Shown: positions 8,920 to 18,971 of the stretch, piece by piece
Layout: each line of letters opens with the position of its first letter
Numbering within the stretch: position 1 is the first letter of the stretch
From: an uncultured Tolumonas sp.
Lineage (GTDB): Bacteria; Pseudomonadota; Gammaproteobacteria; Enterobacterales; Aeromonadaceae
Reading direction: 5' to 3'
DNA length: 64,000 nt
NCBI RefSeq assembly: GCF_963678185.1
Contig: NZ_OY782757.1
Coordinates: 1,561,001-1,625,000 of the forward strand
Translations under genes and position numbers: made by a program
The notes under the pieces: model-generated
The model's input: only the letters and a program-made list of their open reading frames with translations
Database searches by the model: none
Told to the model about the DNA's origin: nothing

Positions 8920-10614
8920 ATGACTCATTATAAGTCGATGTTAGCAATCGCGATCACGTCAGCCATGATGCTCGCAGGTTGTGGTGACAATGGTTCTAAA
9001 CCCGCCGAAAAACCAGCTACACCAGAAAAATCAGCAGCCACCACAGCAGCGCCAGCGGCCCCGCAAAGCAAAGATCAGGTCAAACTGGCTGCCGTACAAG
9101 AATTAGTGAAAGGCAATGGTGCAGAACCTGCGTCGCTCGACCCTGAAAAAACCGAAGGTGTGCCAGAATCCAATATTCAGCGCGACCTGTTTGAAGGTTT
9201 AGTGACCACCGATGCGACCGGTAAGATCCGCCCGGGTGTTGCTGAAAGCTGGGAAACCAAAGATAACAAGGTATTCACCTTCCACCTGCGTAAGACCGCG
9301 AAATGGTCAAATGGCGACCCTGTTACCGCTAACGATTTTGTTTTCTCTTTCCGTCGACTCGTTGACCCGAATACCGCGTCGCCTTACGCCTTCTTCCTTG
9401 ATAGTGCGAATGTGGTCAATGCTGGCGCCATTATGGCGGGTAAAAAACCGCTTGATCAGCTGGGTGTCAAAGCCGTGGATGATTACACGCTAGAGATCAC
9501 GCTGGTTAACCCATTGTCTTATTTTGTCGATATGGTTGCTCACACCAGCCTTGATCCGGTGCCAGAAAAAGTGATCGCCAAATTTGGTGAAAAATGGACA
9601 CGCCCAGAAAACATCGTCACCAATGGTGCCTACACCGTGAAAGAGTGGGTGGTTAACGAGCGTTTAGTCTTAGATCGCAATAAACAATATTGGGATGACG
9701 CGCACACCACTATCAATAAAGTCACCTATTTGCCAATCGAATCGCAAACTGCCGATGTGAATCGCTATATGGCCGGTGAAATCGATCTGACTTACAACGA
9801 ATTGCCATTAGATCAATTCAAACATCTGAAAGCTGAACACCCTGATGAAGTCAAAGTGGTCGGTTATGTCGGTTCTTACTTCTACGAATTCAATTTCAAA
9901 CACAAACCTTTTGATGATGTGCGGGTACGTAAAGCGTTGTCATACGCCATTGATCGCAACATTATTGCCAATGCCGTGGTTGCGCGTGGCGAAAAACCGT
10001 CTTACTACATGACGCCAGAGATCGCACAAGGTTTCCCAACTCAAGTGAAAACCGAATGGAGCACCTGGACGCAGGAAAAACGTAATGATGAAGCGAAAAA
10101 ACTGCTGAAAGAAGCCGGTTATGATGAATCACATCCACTGAAATTCGAACTGTTGTATAACACCAATGAAGTGCATAAAAAGATCGCCATTGCCGTTGCT
10201 TCTATGTGGAAGAAAACTCTTGGTGTTGATGTCAGTTTGATCAATCAAGAATGGAAAAGTTATTTGGCCTCTGAACAACAAGGCAACTTTGACGTTTCCC
10301 GTAATGGCTGGATCGCTGACTATAATGAAACGGCATCCATGGTTGGTTTGATGGAATCGACCAACGCCAGCAACTATGGTAAATACAACAACCCTGCTTA
10401 TGACAAGCTAATGCAAGACAGCCGCATGGCGCCTGATGTAGCGACACGTCAAAAACTCTATGGTGAAGCTGAAGAGTTATTAGCCAAAGACATGCCTATT
10501 GCACCGATTTATCAGTACGTATCTGGCCGTCTGGTTAAACCTTACGTTGGCGGTTACCCAAACAATCCATTGGATAACCTCTACACCAAAGACATGTACA
10601 TCATCGCTCATTAA
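8920..10614 (+). CDS. oppA: Oligopeptide ABC transporter substrate-binding lipoprotein OppA
   Basis: This is a 564-residue family-5 solute-binding protein. The signal peptide ends in a lipobox (MLAG|C, Cys21), so it should be membrane-anchored, unlike the soluble periplasmic E. coli OppA. An Ala/Pro-rich linker (22-55) precedes the binding domain, which starts NGAEPASLDPEKTEGVPES and includes FRRLVDP and VRKALSYAIDR. It captures peptides for OppBCDF. It is the first gene of the opp operon; a terminator-like hairpin after it probably gives higher OppA than permease expression. Confidence 0.93.
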   Translation: MTHYKSMLAIAITSAMMLAGCGDNGSKPAEKPATPEKSAATTAAPAAPQSKDQVKLAAVQELVKGNGAEPASLDPEKTEGVPESNIQRDLFEGLVTTDATGKIRPGVAESWETKDNKVFTFHLRKTAKWSNGDPVTANDFVFSFRRLVDPNTASPYAFFLDSANVVNAGAIMAGKKPLDQLGVKAVDDYTLEITLVNPLSYFVDMVAHTSLDPVPEKVIAKFGEKWTRPENIVTNGAYTVKEWVVNERLVLDRNKQYWDDAHTTINKVTYLPIESQTADVNRYMAGEIDLTYNELPLDQFKHLKAEHPDEVKVVGYVGSYFYEFNFKHKPFDDVRVRKALSYAIDRNIIANAVVARGEKPSYYMTPEIAQGFPTQVKTEWSTWTQEKRNDEAKKLLKEAGYDESHPLKFELLYNTNEVHKKIAIAVASMWKKTLGVDVSLINQEWKSYLASEQQGNFDVSRNGWIADYNETASMVGLMESTNASNYGKYNNPAYDKLMQDSRMAPDVATRQKLYGEAEELLAKDMPIAPIYQYVSGRLVKPYVGGYPNNPLDNLYTKDMYIIAH

Positions 10615-10627
10615 TCGCGTCTGCAAG

Positions 10628-10656
10628 ATCCCTCTCGTGCTCGGGAGGGATTTTTT
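10628..10656 (+). terminator. Intra-operon attenuating terminator between oppA and oppB
   Basis: ATCCCTC pairs with GAGGGAT around a 10-base loop and is followed by a T-run. oppB starts 31 bp later in the same direction, so this probably reduces, rather than stops, transcription of the permease genes. Confidence 0.7.
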
Positions 10657-10686
10657 GTTTGTGTAAGAGGAGGCTTTGCTGCCTGT

Positions 10687-11607
10687 ATGCTGAAATTCAT
10701 AATAAAACGTTTGCTGGAGGCAATCCCTACCCTGCTGGTACTGATCACAGTGTCATTTTTCATGATGCGTTTTGCCCCGGGTAACCCATTTTCATCGGAA
10801 CGAAAACTCCCACCAGAAGTGATGGCCAACATCGAAGCCAAATATGGCCTGGATAAACCCGTCACCGAACAATATCTGGTTTATCTGAAAAATCTGGCAA
10901 AGGGTGACCTTGGCCCGTCATTTAAATATAAAGATTTTACCGTTAACGAGCTGGTGCATCAGTCGTTTCCGGTTTCTGCCAAAATCGGTGGTATCGCCTT
11001 TATTTTAGCCGTATTGGTCGGTGTCAGCTTCGGCATCATGGCGGCATTGCGGCAAAATACCTGGATCGACTATCTGCTCATGTCGACTGCCATGTTTGGT
11101 GTGGTGGTGCCCTCGTTTGTGCTCGCGCCAGTGTTGACGCTGATCTTTGCCATTGCACTGCACTGGTTACCTGCGGGTGGCTGGCAAAACGGGCAATTGC
11201 CCTACATGGTGTTACCCGTGATTGGCATGATGATGTATTACGTTTCTGCCATCGCCCGCATTATGCGTGGCAGCATGATTGAAACGCTGAATGCCAACTT
11301 CATCCGCACCGCCAAAGCGAAAGGGCTGCCGATGCATTACATCATTTTGCATCATGCGTTGCGCCCCGCCATGCTCCCCGTGGTCTCTTATCTTGGCCCC
11401 GCGTTTGTCGGCATTATCACCGGCTCGGTAGTGATCGAAACCATGTTCGGTTTGCCCGGCATCGGCCAGCTGTTTGTGAATGGCGCCTTGAATCGCGATT
11501 ATTCGATGGTGATGGGGCTGACGATTTTGGTTGGCGCACTGACCATCTTATTCAATGCGGTGGTTGATATTTTATACGCGGTCATTGATCCGAAAATCCG
11601 TTACTGA
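10687..11607 (+). CDS. oppB: Oligopeptide ABC transporter permease OppB
   Basis: This 306-residue inner-membrane permease starts MLKFIIKRLLEAIPTLLVLITVSFFMMRFAPGNPF, the usual OppB/DppB N-terminus. It has six helices and the EAA-type cytoplasmic loop (ANFIRTAKAKGLPMHYIILHHALRPAMLPV) that contacts the ATPases. GAGGAGG lies 13 bp before the ATG. It pairs with OppC, which follows after 14 bp. Confidence 0.94.
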   Translation: MLKFIIKRLLEAIPTLLVLITVSFFMMRFAPGNPFSSERKLPPEVMANIEAKYGLDKPVTEQYLVYLKNLAKGDLGPSFKYKDFTVNELVHQSFPVSAKIGGIAFILAVLVGVSFGIMAALRQNTWIDYLLMSTAMFGVVVPSFVLAPVLTLIFAIALHWLPAGGWQNGQLPYMVLPVIGMMMYYVSAIARIMRGSMIETLNANFIRTAKAKGLPMHYIILHHALRPAMLPVVSYLGPAFVGIITGSVVIETMFGLPGIGQLFVNGALNRDYSMVMGLTILVGALTILFNAVVDILYAVIDPKIRY

Positions 11608-11621
11608 CCGGGGAAGACAAA

Positions 11622-12521
11622 ATGGTTAAACAACAAAAAGAAGTCGCTCAGTTTGCGGAAGATCTTGAGATCCAAGGCCGCTCACTGTGGCAGGATGCGC
11701 GTCGTCGTTTCTTCCGTAATAAAGCCGCGGTAGCCAGTATGATCATCCTCAGTTTGATCGCATTAGCCGTGCTCGTCGGCCCATCATTGTCGGCATTTGG
11801 TTATGAAGACCCCGACTGGGCATCGATGGCCAGTGCACCCGATTTTACCAGCGGGCACTATTTCGGCACCGACAGCCTAGGGCGTGACTTGTTTGTTCGC
11901 ACCCTCATTGGTGGCCGTATTTCACTGATGGTGGGGATACTCGGCTCGATGGTGGCCGTGGTGATCGGCACTCTGTATGGCGCCGCGGCTGGTTTTATTG
12001 GCGGCACATTAGACCGCGTGTTGATGCGGGCGCTGGAAATTCTGTATGCCTTCCCGTTCATGTTCTTTGTCATCATGCTGGTGACCTTCTTTGGCCGCAA
12101 CATCTGGTTGATCTTCATCGCAATCGGCGCCGTCAGCTGGCTCGATATGGCCCGTATTGTGCGCGGTCAGGCGCTGAGCCTGAAAAACAAAGAGTTCATT
12201 GAAGCGGCACACGTTTGCGGTGTTTCGCAGTGGAAGATCATCACTCGTCATATCGTGCCTAACGTGCTCGGTATCGTGGTGGTTTACGCCACGTTGCTGG
12301 TGCCAGGCATGATCATGTTTGAATCATTCCTAAGTTTCTTAGGCTTAGGTGTACAAGAACCGATGACCAGTTGGGGCGCGTTGCTCAATGAAGGCTCGAA
12401 AACTATGGAAGTCGCCTTGTGGCAGCTGTTGATCCCTGCCGTCTTTATGGTGATCACGCTGTTTTGTTTCAACTTCCTCGGTGACGGTCTGCGCGATGCG
12501 CTTGACCCGAAAGATCGTTAA
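11622..12521 (+). CDS. oppC: Oligopeptide ABC transporter permease OppC
   Basis: This 299-residue second permease has a long cytoplasmic N-terminus (to about 35), a first helix, the FGTDSLGRDLFVRTLIGGRISL segment typical of OppC/DppC, and an EAA loop (KEFIEAAHVCGVSQWKIITRHIVPNV). It ends LGDGLRDALDPKDR, the standard family C-terminus. The gap to oppD is 10 bp and carries AAGGAG. Confidence 0.94.
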   Translation: MVKQQKEVAQFAEDLEIQGRSLWQDARRRFFRNKAAVASMIILSLIALAVLVGPSLSAFGYEDPDWASMASAPDFTSGHYFGTDSLGRDLFVRTLIGGRISLMVGILGSMVAVVIGTLYGAAAGFIGGTLDRVLMRALEILYAFPFMFFVIMLVTFFGRNIWLIFIAIGAVSWLDMARIVRGQALSLKNKEFIEAAHVCGVSQWKIITRHIVPNVLGIVVVYATLLVPGMIMFESFLSFLGLGVQEPMTSWGALLNEGSKTMEVALWQLLIPAVFMVITLFCFNFLGDGLRDALDPKDR

Positions 12522-12531
12522 GGAGATCGCG

Positions 12532-13500
12532 ATGAATTTACTCGATGTACGCGATCTACGCGTGGAATTTAAAACCCCCGATGGCTCTGTGGTCGCCGTC
12601 AACGATCTGAATTTTTCACTGGCGGCAGGTGAAACACTGGGCATCGTCGGTGAATCCGGTTCCGGTAAAAGCCAGACCGCCTTTGCGCTGATGGGCTTGC
12701 TGGCAAAAAACGGTCAGATCCACGGTTCTGCGCGTTTTCATGGCCGCGAAATTCTCAATCTGCCGCAACGGGAGCTGAATAAGATCCGCGCTGAAGAGAT
12801 TGCGATGATTTTTCAAGACCCAATGACCTCGCTGAACCCGTACATGAAAGTCAGTGAACAGCTGATTGAAGTGTTACGCCTGCACAAAGGGTTGGATAGA
12901 AAATCCGCGTTTGAAGAGTCGGTAAAAATGCTCGATGCAGTCAAAATGCCGGAAGCACGCAAGCGTATGGACATGTATCCGCATGAGTTTTCCGGCGGTA
13001 TGCGTCAGCGCGTGATGATTGCTATGGCGTTGTTGTGTCGCCCGAAACTGCTGATTGCTGACGAGCCAACTACCGCGCTGGATGTCACCGTGCAAGCGCA
13101 AATCATGACACTGCTGCAAGAGCTAAAACGCGACTTCAACACCTCAATTATCATGATCACGCACGATCTCGGTGTGGTCGCTGGTCTGTGTGACAAAGTG
13201 CTGGTCATGTATGCCGGGCGCACCATGGAATATGGCCCGGTTGACGATATTTTCTATAAACCATCACACCCTTATACCGAAGGATTGCTACGTGCGATCC
13301 CGCGTCTTGATAACGATGGGCTGGAACTCGCCACCATTCCCGGTAATCCGCCAAATCTGTTGCGTCTGCCAAAAGGCTGTCCATTTCAGGAACGCTGCCA
13401 TCGGGCACAGGCTCACTGCTTCAGCGAAGCACCGTCACTGGAGACATTCGGCAATGCCCGCCAACGCGCTTGTCACTGGAATTGGGAGACTCCGGCATGA
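12532..13500 (+). CDS. oppD: Oligopeptide ABC transporter ATPase OppD
   Basis: The ATPase subunit has 322 residues from the ATG at 12532; AAGGAG just upstream decides this start over the longer frame that reaches into oppC. It has Walker A GESGSGKS, signature FSGGMRQRVMIAMAL, Walker B LLIADEPTTALD and the C-terminal Cys-rich oligopeptide-transporter extension (CPFQERCHRAQAHC). The stop overlaps the oppF start (ATGA), implying coupled synthesis of the two ATPases. Confidence 0.94.
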   Translation: MNLLDVRDLRVEFKTPDGSVVAVNDLNFSLAAGETLGIVGESGSGKSQTAFALMGLLAKNGQIHGSARFHGREILNLPQRELNKIRAEEIAMIFQDPMTSLNPYMKVSEQLIEVLRLHKGLDRKSAFEESVKMLDAVKMPEARKRMDMYPHEFSGGMRQRVMIAMALLCRPKLLIADEPTTALDVTVQAQIMTLLQELKRDFNTSIIMITHDLGVVAGLCDKVLVMYAGRTMEYGPVDDIFYKPSHPYTEGLLRAIPRLDNDGLELATIPGNPPNLLRLPKGCPFQERCHRAQAHCFSEAPSLETFGNARQRACHWNWETPA

Positions 13501-14480
13501 GTGAGAAAAAATTACTGCTGCAAGTGCGCGATCTGAAAGTGCACTTCCCGATCAAGGTCAACTCACTGCTGCCGTGGGCCAAACCGCTGCAACTGAAAGC
13601 GGTCGATGGCGTGTCATTTGAGCTGTATGAAGGCGAAACACTGGGTGTGGTTGGGGAATCCGGTTGCGGTAAGTCAACCCTCGCCCGCGCGGTGATTGGG
13701 TTGGTTAAAGCCACCGAAGGTGAAATTGTCTGGTTAGGGCAAGATCTGACGCAACTCTCGGCGGGGCAATATCGCGAGAAACGCAAAGAGATCCAGATGA
13801 TATTTCAAGATCCACTGGCTTCGCTGAACCCACGCATGACCATCGGCGATATCATCGCGGAACCGTTGCAAACCTTTTATCCGAAGCTGAAAAAAGAAGC
13901 AGTGATGGATCAAGTGAAAGCGATGATGATGAAGGTCGGTTTGTTACCGAACCTCATTAATCGTTATCCGCATGAATTTTCCGGTGGCCAGTGTCAGCGT
14001 ATCGGTATCGCACGCGCATTGATCCTAAAGCCGAAATTGATCATCTGTGACGAACCGGTTTCTGCACTGGATGTGTCAATTCAGGCACAAGTGGTGAATC
14101 TACTGAAAGAAGTGCAACGCGAAATGGGGCTATCGCTAATCTTTATCGCGCACGATCTCTCGGTCGTTAAGCACATCTCTGATCGCGTGATGGTGATGTA
14201 TTTGGGTAATGCCGTGGAGTTTGGCAGCGACAAGCACGTTTGTGAAACGCCAAAACACCCCTACACCCAAGCACTCATGTCGGCTGTGCCGATCCCTGAC
14301 CCAGAGCTGGAGCGCAATAAAAAGATCCAGATCTTGGAAGGCGATCTGCCATCACCAATCAACCCACCATCTGGTTGTGTGTTCCGCACGCGTTGCCCAC
14401 AAGCTAGTGCCGGTTGTTCTACCGATAAACCGTTATTAAAAGGTAAAGAACATCGCGCTGCTTGTATTCATGTGCAGTAA
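13497..14480 (+). CDS. oppF: Oligopeptide ABC transporter ATPase OppF
   Basis: The second ATPase has 327 residues. The ATG at 13497 overlaps the oppD stop. It has Walker A GESGCGKST, signature FSGGQCQRIGIARAL, Walker B LIICDEPVSALD, the H-loop IAHDLSVVKHISD and the C-terminal Cys cluster (CVFRTRCPQASAGC). Together with OppD it powers peptide uptake. The gene ends the operon at a strong hairpin. Confidence 0.94.
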   Translation: MSEKKLLLQVRDLKVHFPIKVNSLLPWAKPLQLKAVDGVSFELYEGETLGVVGESGCGKSTLARAVIGLVKATEGEIVWLGQDLTQLSAGQYREKRKEIQMIFQDPLASLNPRMTIGDIIAEPLQTFYPKLKKEAVMDQVKAMMMKVGLLPNLINRYPHEFSGGQCQRIGIARALILKPKLIICDEPVSALDVSIQAQVVNLLKEVQREMGLSLIFIAHDLSVVKHISDRVMVMYLGNAVEFGSDKHVCETPKHPYTQALMSAVPIPDPELERNKKIQILEGDLPSPINPPSGCVFRTRCPQASAGCSTDKPLLKGKEHRAACIHVQ

Positions 14481-14504
14481 ATTGATGCAGTAACCGAAAA
14501 TACA

Positions 14505-14528
14505 AAAAGGGGCTTAAAGCCCCTTTCT
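14505..14528. terminator. Terminator after oppF (bidirectional)
   Basis: GGGGCT-TAA-AGCCCC is a 6-bp GC stem flanked by an A-run and a T-rich run. It can serve oppF on the plus strand and the convergent HAD gene on the minus strand. Confidence 0.8.
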
Positions 14529-14550
14529 TGTTAAAACTGCTAGCAGAATT

Positions 14551-15210
14551 TTATTCAACCACATTAATCAAAAACTCATCATTCTGCACAGCTTCAACCT
14601 GCAATACCGCCAGTGATTTCAATACCAAATCAACTTTATCCAACCCCGGCGTATCATCCGGCGCATTCACGGCAATCACCTTACAACCGGCGGCCAGGCC
14701 GGACAATACACCGGCAGGTGCATCTTCCACCACTACACACTCTTCCGGTTTCAGCCCCAAGCGCTGCGCACCTAACAGATACGGATCGGGATTCGGTTTG
14801 CCGCGCGCCACCAATTCTGCAGTGATAAAAATTTCCGGTGTCGCCAGCTCACCAGCTGCATGGCGGGCGCGCGCAACCGGCACAGATCCTGAGGTCACTA
14901 TAGCCCACGGCATCGATAATGCTTCCAGACGTTCAAGCAGCTGCACGGCCCCCGGTAATGCAGAAATACCATCGGTATCTTCGGCTTCTACTTTTTCCAG
15001 CAAAGAAAATTGTTGTTGGATCGCGTCTTCACTTTCGCCAGGCATAAAGTGACGCAGTGACGTGATCGCTTGTTTACCGTGGATAAAATCTAATACTACT
15101 GCGGGATCAAGATCCCGGCTTTTTGCCCAGTTCGACCAAGCGCGTTCAACAACCGGCAATGAATCAACTAGTGTGCCGTCGAGATCAAAAAGAAACCCTT
15201 TGCATTTCAT
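14551..15210 (-). CDS. hxpA: HAD sugar phosphatase, HxpA/YfbT type
   Basis: The 219-residue HAD hydrolase has motif I FLFDLDGTLVDS, motif II VTSG, Lys in RGKPNPDPYLLGAQ and motif IV VVVEDAPAGVLSGLAAG. Stretches such as FIHGKQAITSLRHFM and MPWAIVTSGSVPVARARHAA closely match E. coli YfbT (HxpA), a promiscuous cytosolic sugar-phosphate phosphatase. It is a single gene, convergent with oppF. A related phosphoglycolate or beta-phosphoglucomutase-like role is less likely. Confidence 0.85.
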   Translation of the reverse strand: MKCKGFLFDLDGTLVDSLPVVERAWSNWAKSRDLDPAVVLDFIHGKQAITSLRHFMPGESEDAIQQQFSLLEKVEAEDTDGISALPGAVQLLERLEALSMPWAIVTSGSVPVARARHAAGELATPEIFITAELVARGKPNPDPYLLGAQRLGLKPEECVVVEDAPAGVLSGLAAGCKVIAVNAPDDTPGLDKVDLVLKSLAVLQVEAVQNDEFLINVVE

Positions 15211-15286
15211 TGAGATAATCCTGTTTTATTTGTATTTAAAATTCTTCACGACCCAACCATCAAAGCCGGTTATTCAGCATAATGAG

Positions 15287-15478
15287 TTATTGAACGGCTG
15301 ACTGGAGCTCATCATATTTCGCCATCGCCTTTCTGTCATTGTCGGCATAGATATGATGGTGCGAAATATAAAACCCCTGTCTCAGTAATTGTTCGGTAAT
15401 TTCTTCGCTGTATTCTTCATCTTGGCAAACTTGTGTAACGACCTGATTCTTGATCAAAAATATAAATTTCTTCGTCAT
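15287..15478 (-). CDS. Small conserved-looking hypothetical protein
   Basis: This 63-residue protein, MTKKFIFLIKNQVVTQVCQDEE onward, is acidic at the C-terminus and has no signal peptide. The start at 15478 is preceded by GGAGGT at short spacing; a longer frame upstream lacks such a site. I do not recognise the family. It lies between the HAD gene and a LysR regulator and has no obvious partner. Confidence 0.55.
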   Translation of the reverse strand: MTKKFIFLIKNQVVTQVCQDEEYSEEITEQLLRQGFYISHHHIYADNDRKAMAKYDELQSAVQ

Positions 15479-15609
15479 ATAACCTCCGGTTACATCGCTG
15501 TAGTGATTTGTATTCGTTATCAAGGTCAGGCCTAACCGATGTAGTGATTACAGCAGAGCTCTGGTATTCTTTAAAATGAATAATTATCCACCAGTGATAA
15601 CCAAACAGA

Positions 15610-16494
15610 ATGGAACTACGTCAGTTACGTGCTTTTGTGACTTTGGCTGATTGCCTGAATTTTACCGAAGCTGCACAAAAACTATTTATTACCCAGCCAG
15701 CCCTGTCCAAGCAGATCCATGCTTTGGAGGAAACACTGGGCGGATTATTGTTTACCCGTAACCGGCGTGGTGCTGAATTAACGCCATTGGGCAAAGAGTT
15801 GCATGAACAAACCCGCACGCTGGTCTTGCAAGCGGAGCAGTTAAAACGACACGCACAACGGGTGTTAAAAGGGCAATCCGGCAAGCTGGCGATCGGGATC
15901 GGGCTTTCCAGCCTGCGTCTGGCATCTTCTTTCACCGCGCAATTCCGCGGGCTGTATCCCGATGTCACAATCACCTTTCAAGACACCTCATCGGTGCCAC
16001 TGATAGCCCAGTTGCTGGCCGATCAATCACAGTTAGGTTTCTTACGTTTACCCATTGATCCACCATTGGTCGCGCATAAACTATTAACCGATCAATTAGT
16101 ATTAGCGGTAAACCGGCACCATTATCCTGGCCATGACGAAGCGGATTTTTTACGCCAGTTGGAGCAATTACCCTTGCTGCGTTTAACGCCAACACAAGGG
16201 CAACGTTTCAACCGACAGATTGATCAGTTTCTGGCCTTTCATAATTGTTATCCGGTGGTGGCACAGTACGCAGGTGATAATCAGACCTTGCTGGCGCTGG
16301 TGGCCGCCGGTTTAGGTGTGGCGATTGTGCCGCAAAGTGCGGTGTTTATTGCGCCGGAAGAGGTAGATATCATTCCATTATCGGGCGATTACACGCAATG
16401 GGATATCGGCATAGCCTGGAACCCGCATTACGATAACCCGATCCGCGATGCATTTATTCAGCTGGTATTACGACGTGAAGCGGATAAAACCTGA
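15610..16494 (+). CDS. LysR-family transcriptional regulator
   Basis: This 294-residue regulator has an N-terminal winged HTH (MELRQLRAFVTLADCLNFTEAAQKLFITQPALSKQI) and a C-terminal periplasmic-binding-like effector domain (about 90-290, beginning GKLAIGIGLSSLRLASSF). The target is unknown. It is convergent with cysH and shares a terminator with it, so there is no sign that it controls the cys genes. Upstream lies the small hypothetical gene, divergently oriented. Confidence 0.9.
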   Translation: MELRQLRAFVTLADCLNFTEAAQKLFITQPALSKQIHALEETLGGLLFTRNRRGAELTPLGKELHEQTRTLVLQAEQLKRHAQRVLKGQSGKLAIGIGLSSLRLASSFTAQFRGLYPDVTITFQDTSSVPLIAQLLADQSQLGFLRLPIDPPLVAHKLLTDQLVLAVNRHHYPGHDEADFLRQLEQLPLLRLTPTQGQRFNRQIDQFLAFHNCYPVVAQYAGDNQTLLALVAAGLGVAIVPQSAVFIAPEEVDIIPLSGDYTQWDIGIAWNPHYDNPIRDAFIQLVLRREADKT

Positions 16495-16517
16495 CAGACA
16501 AAAACTGACGGACATAA

Positions 16518-16546
16518 AAAAGGGCGCTTGCTGCGCCCTTTTATTT
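16518..16546. terminator. Bidirectional terminator between the lysR-type gene and cysH
   Basis: GGGCGC-TTGCT-GCGCCC is flanked by AAAAAA on the left and TTTTATTT on the right, so it can terminate both convergent transcripts. Confidence 0.85.
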
Positions 16547-16549
16547 AAT

Positions 16550-17293
16550 TTATTTCTCTTCGTGCAATCCGCACTCGCGTTTTAGGCCGAAGAAACGGGT
16601 TTGTTCTTCCGTCATCCCAGGTTCCCACTTCGCGGTGGTTTGCACATCACCGACTGACAGGTAGCCTTGCTCCCACAGTGGGTGATATGGCAAATCGTGT
16701 TCTTTGAAATAATAGAACACGTCTTTGTTGGTCCAGTCGATCACTGGCAGGAATTTGAAGATCCCGCGCTGCACCGCCAGTACCGGCAAATTACCACGAG
16801 TGGAAGATTGTTCACGACGCAGGCCGGAGAACCAGGTTTTGACATCCAGCTCTTTCAGTGCACGCGCCATCGGTTCCACTTTGTTGATCTGATTGTATTG
16901 CTCAATCCCTTCCACACCTTGCTCCCACAGTTTGCCGTAACGGGCTTCCTGCCAGGCTGGGGTGATCGGTGCTTGGTACACTTTCAGATTCAGTTTCAGA
17001 CGATCCGTCAGTTGATCGATAAACTGATACGTTTCCGGGAACAGATAGCCGGTATCGGTCAGCACCACTGGCACATCCGGGCGCACTTGCGTCACCAGAT
17101 GCAACATGAGGGCTGCCTGAATGCCAAAGCTCGAAGAGAGAATAAACTCGCCTTCCAGATGTTCAAATGCCCATTGCACACGCTCTTGTGCGCTGAGCGC
17201 CTCCAGCTGCTGATTCACGTCAACCAGCTGCGCTGTTTGTTCTTCTTTAGAGAGTGCAACCAGTGCACTCAGCGACAAAAGATTATGCGGCAT
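16550..17293 (-). CDS. cysH: Phosphoadenylyl-sulfate (PAPS) reductase
   Basis: The enzyme reduces PAPS to sulfite with thioredoxin in assimilatory sulfate reduction. It has 247 residues from the ATG at 17293, chosen for AAGGA upstream; the start lies 11 bp inside the end of cysI. The adenine-nucleotide alpha-hydrolase fold shows in [16 protein letters not shown] and [13 protein letters not shown]. The catalytic KRECGLHE is at the C-terminus. The absence of the extra Cys pairs of APS reductases indicates PAPS as substrate. Confidence 0.95.
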   Translation of the reverse strand: MPHNLLSLSALVALSKEEQTAQLVDVNQQLEALSAQERVQWAFEHLEGEFILSSSFGIQAALMLHLVTQVRPDVPVVLTDTGYLFPETYQFIDQLTDRLKLNLKVYQAPITPAWQEARYGKLWEQGVEGIEQYNQINKVEPMARALKELDVKTWFSGLRREQSSTRGNLPVLAVQRGIFKFLPVIDWTNKDVFYYFKEHDLPYHPLWEQGYLSVGDVQTTAKWEPGMTEEQTRFFGLKRECGLHEEK

Positions 17294-18971
17294 AGAAATC
17301 CTTAGCAGAATCAACGACCGGTTTCACGATACCAGCGCGGATCACGAAATCACCAAAGCCTTCGTTCTCATTACGCTCTTTCGCCCAACGTCCCAGCAAT
17401 GTATCGATCTCTTTTAAGATCTCAGCAGAGCTGATGTTCTCACGGTATTGACGTGGGATACGCGTACCTTCGCGGTTACCACCGATATAGAAGTTGTAAC
17501 GATCCAGCGCCTTGCCCACCAAGCCAATTTCCGCCAACATCGAGCGACCACAACCGTTCGGGCAACCCGTGACACGGAAGATCACATGATCATCAGAAAG
17601 ACCGTGTTTCGCCATCACTTCTTCGATCTGCGTGGTAAACGCCGGCAGGAAACGCTCTGCTTCCGCCATCGCTAATGGACAGGTTGGCAGCGCCACACAC
17701 GCCATCGAGTTTTTACGCTGCTCAGAAACGCTGTCATCAATCAGACCGTGCGCACGGGCAATTTTCTCGATTTTGGCTTTATCTTTCTTCGCCACACCCG
17801 CGATGATCAGATTCTGGTTCGCGGTCATGCGGAAATCACCTTTGTGAATTTTCGCAATTTCCGCCAAGCCTGTTTTCAGCGGCTTGCCAGGGAAATCCAG
17901 AATACGGCCATTTTCGATAAACAGCGTCAGATGCTGTTTGCCATCGATACCATCAACCCAACCGATACGATCGCCACGACTGGTAAATACATATGAGCGG
18001 CTGGCTTCAAACTTGATACCAGTACGTTTTTCAACTTCCGCTTTAAACGCATCAACACCAACACGTTCCAGCGTGTATTTGGTTTTGGCATTCAGACGAT
18101 TTGAACGGTTACCCCAGTCGCGCTGAGTAGTCACCACAGCTTCGGCAAATTTCAGCGTATCTTCTTTGCGGATAAAACCAAAATCGTCAGCTTTACGTGG
18201 ATAAGTTTCTTTGTTGCCGTGGGTCATGGCCAAACCGCCACCCACCAGCACGTTGAAACCAATCAATTTACCGTCTTCAGCAATCGCTACAAAGTTCAAA
18301 TCATTGGCGTGCACATCAATGTCGTTTTGCGGCGGAATAACCACCGTGGTTTTGAACTTACGCGGCAGATAAGTGGAGCCCAAAATTGGTTCTTCGTCCG
18401 GGCCTAACTTCTCGCCATCTAACCAAATTTCGGCATAGGCACGGGTTTTCGGCAGCAGATGCTCAGAGATTTTCTTCGCCCATTCGTAAGCTTCCTGATG
18501 CAACTCTGATTCCACCGGATTGGACGTACACAGCACGTTACGGTTCACGTCACCGGCTGTTGCAATAGAATCAATGCCGTATTTGTTCAGCGTCTGATGC
18601 GTCAGTTTGATCTTTGGCTTCAGTATGCCGTGGAACTGGAAGGTCTGCCGCGTAGTCAGGCGAATGCTGCCATACAGAGTATTGTCTTGCGCAAGCGCAT
18701 CGATGCCTAACCATTGTTCCGGTGTGATAATACCGCCCGGCATACGGGCACGTAACATCACGTTGTGCAGTGGTTCCAGTTTCTGCTGAGCGCGCTCGGC
18801 ACGAATATCACGGTCGTCTTGCTGATACATGCCATGCAAGCGGATCAGCTGGAAGTTGTCGCCAGTAAAACCGCCGGTCAGTTCATTTTTCAGATCCAGC
18901 TCAATCGTACCGCGCAGGAAATTACTTTCCGCTTTCAGACGTTCGTTGTCAGATAATTTTTGCTCGCTCAT
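17283..18971 (-). CDS. cysI: Sulfite reductase hemoprotein beta subunit
   Basis: The 562-residue siroheme/[4Fe-4S] subunit reduces sulfite to sulfide with six electrons from CysJ. The cluster cysteines are in [13 protein letters not shown] and the CPNGCGRSM motif. The N-terminus [18 protein letters not shown] and [15 protein letters not shown] are typical. Its start shares one base with the cysJ stop and its end overlaps cysH: a compact cysJIH operon. Confidence 0.96.
   Translation of the reverse strand: MSEQKLSDNERLKAESNFLRGTIELDLKNELTGGFTGDNFQLIRLHGMYQQDDRDIRAERAQQKLEPLHNVMLRARMPGGIITPEQWLGIDALAQDNTLYGSIRLTTRQTFQFHGILKPKIKLTHQTLNKYGIDSIATAGDVNRNVLCTSNPVESELHQEAYEWAKKISEHLLPKTRAYAEIWLDGEKLGPDEEPILGSTYLPRKFKTTVVIPPQNDIDVHANDLNFVAIAEDGKLIGFNVLVGGGLAMTHGNKETYPRKADDFGFIRKEDTLKFAEAVVTTQRDWGNRSNRLNAKTKYTLERVGVDAFKAEVEKRTGIKFEASRSYVFTSRGDRIGWVDGIDGKQHLTLFIENGRILDFPGKPLKTGLAEIAKIHKGDFRMTANQNLIIAGVAKKDKAKIEKIARAHGLIDDSVSEQRKNSMACVALPTCPLAMAEAERFLPAFTTQIEEVMAKHGLSDDHVIFRVTGCPNGCGRSMLAEIGLVGKALDRYNFYIGGNREGTRIPRQYRENISSAEILKEIDTLLGRWAKERNENEGFGDFVIRAGIVKPVVDSAKDFYAA

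Noticed and set aside
14551..15210. Phosphoglycolate phosphatase (Gph) assignment for the HAD gene
   Set aside because: The FIHGKQAITSLRHFM and SGSVPVARARH stretches are those of HxpA/YfbT rather than Gph.
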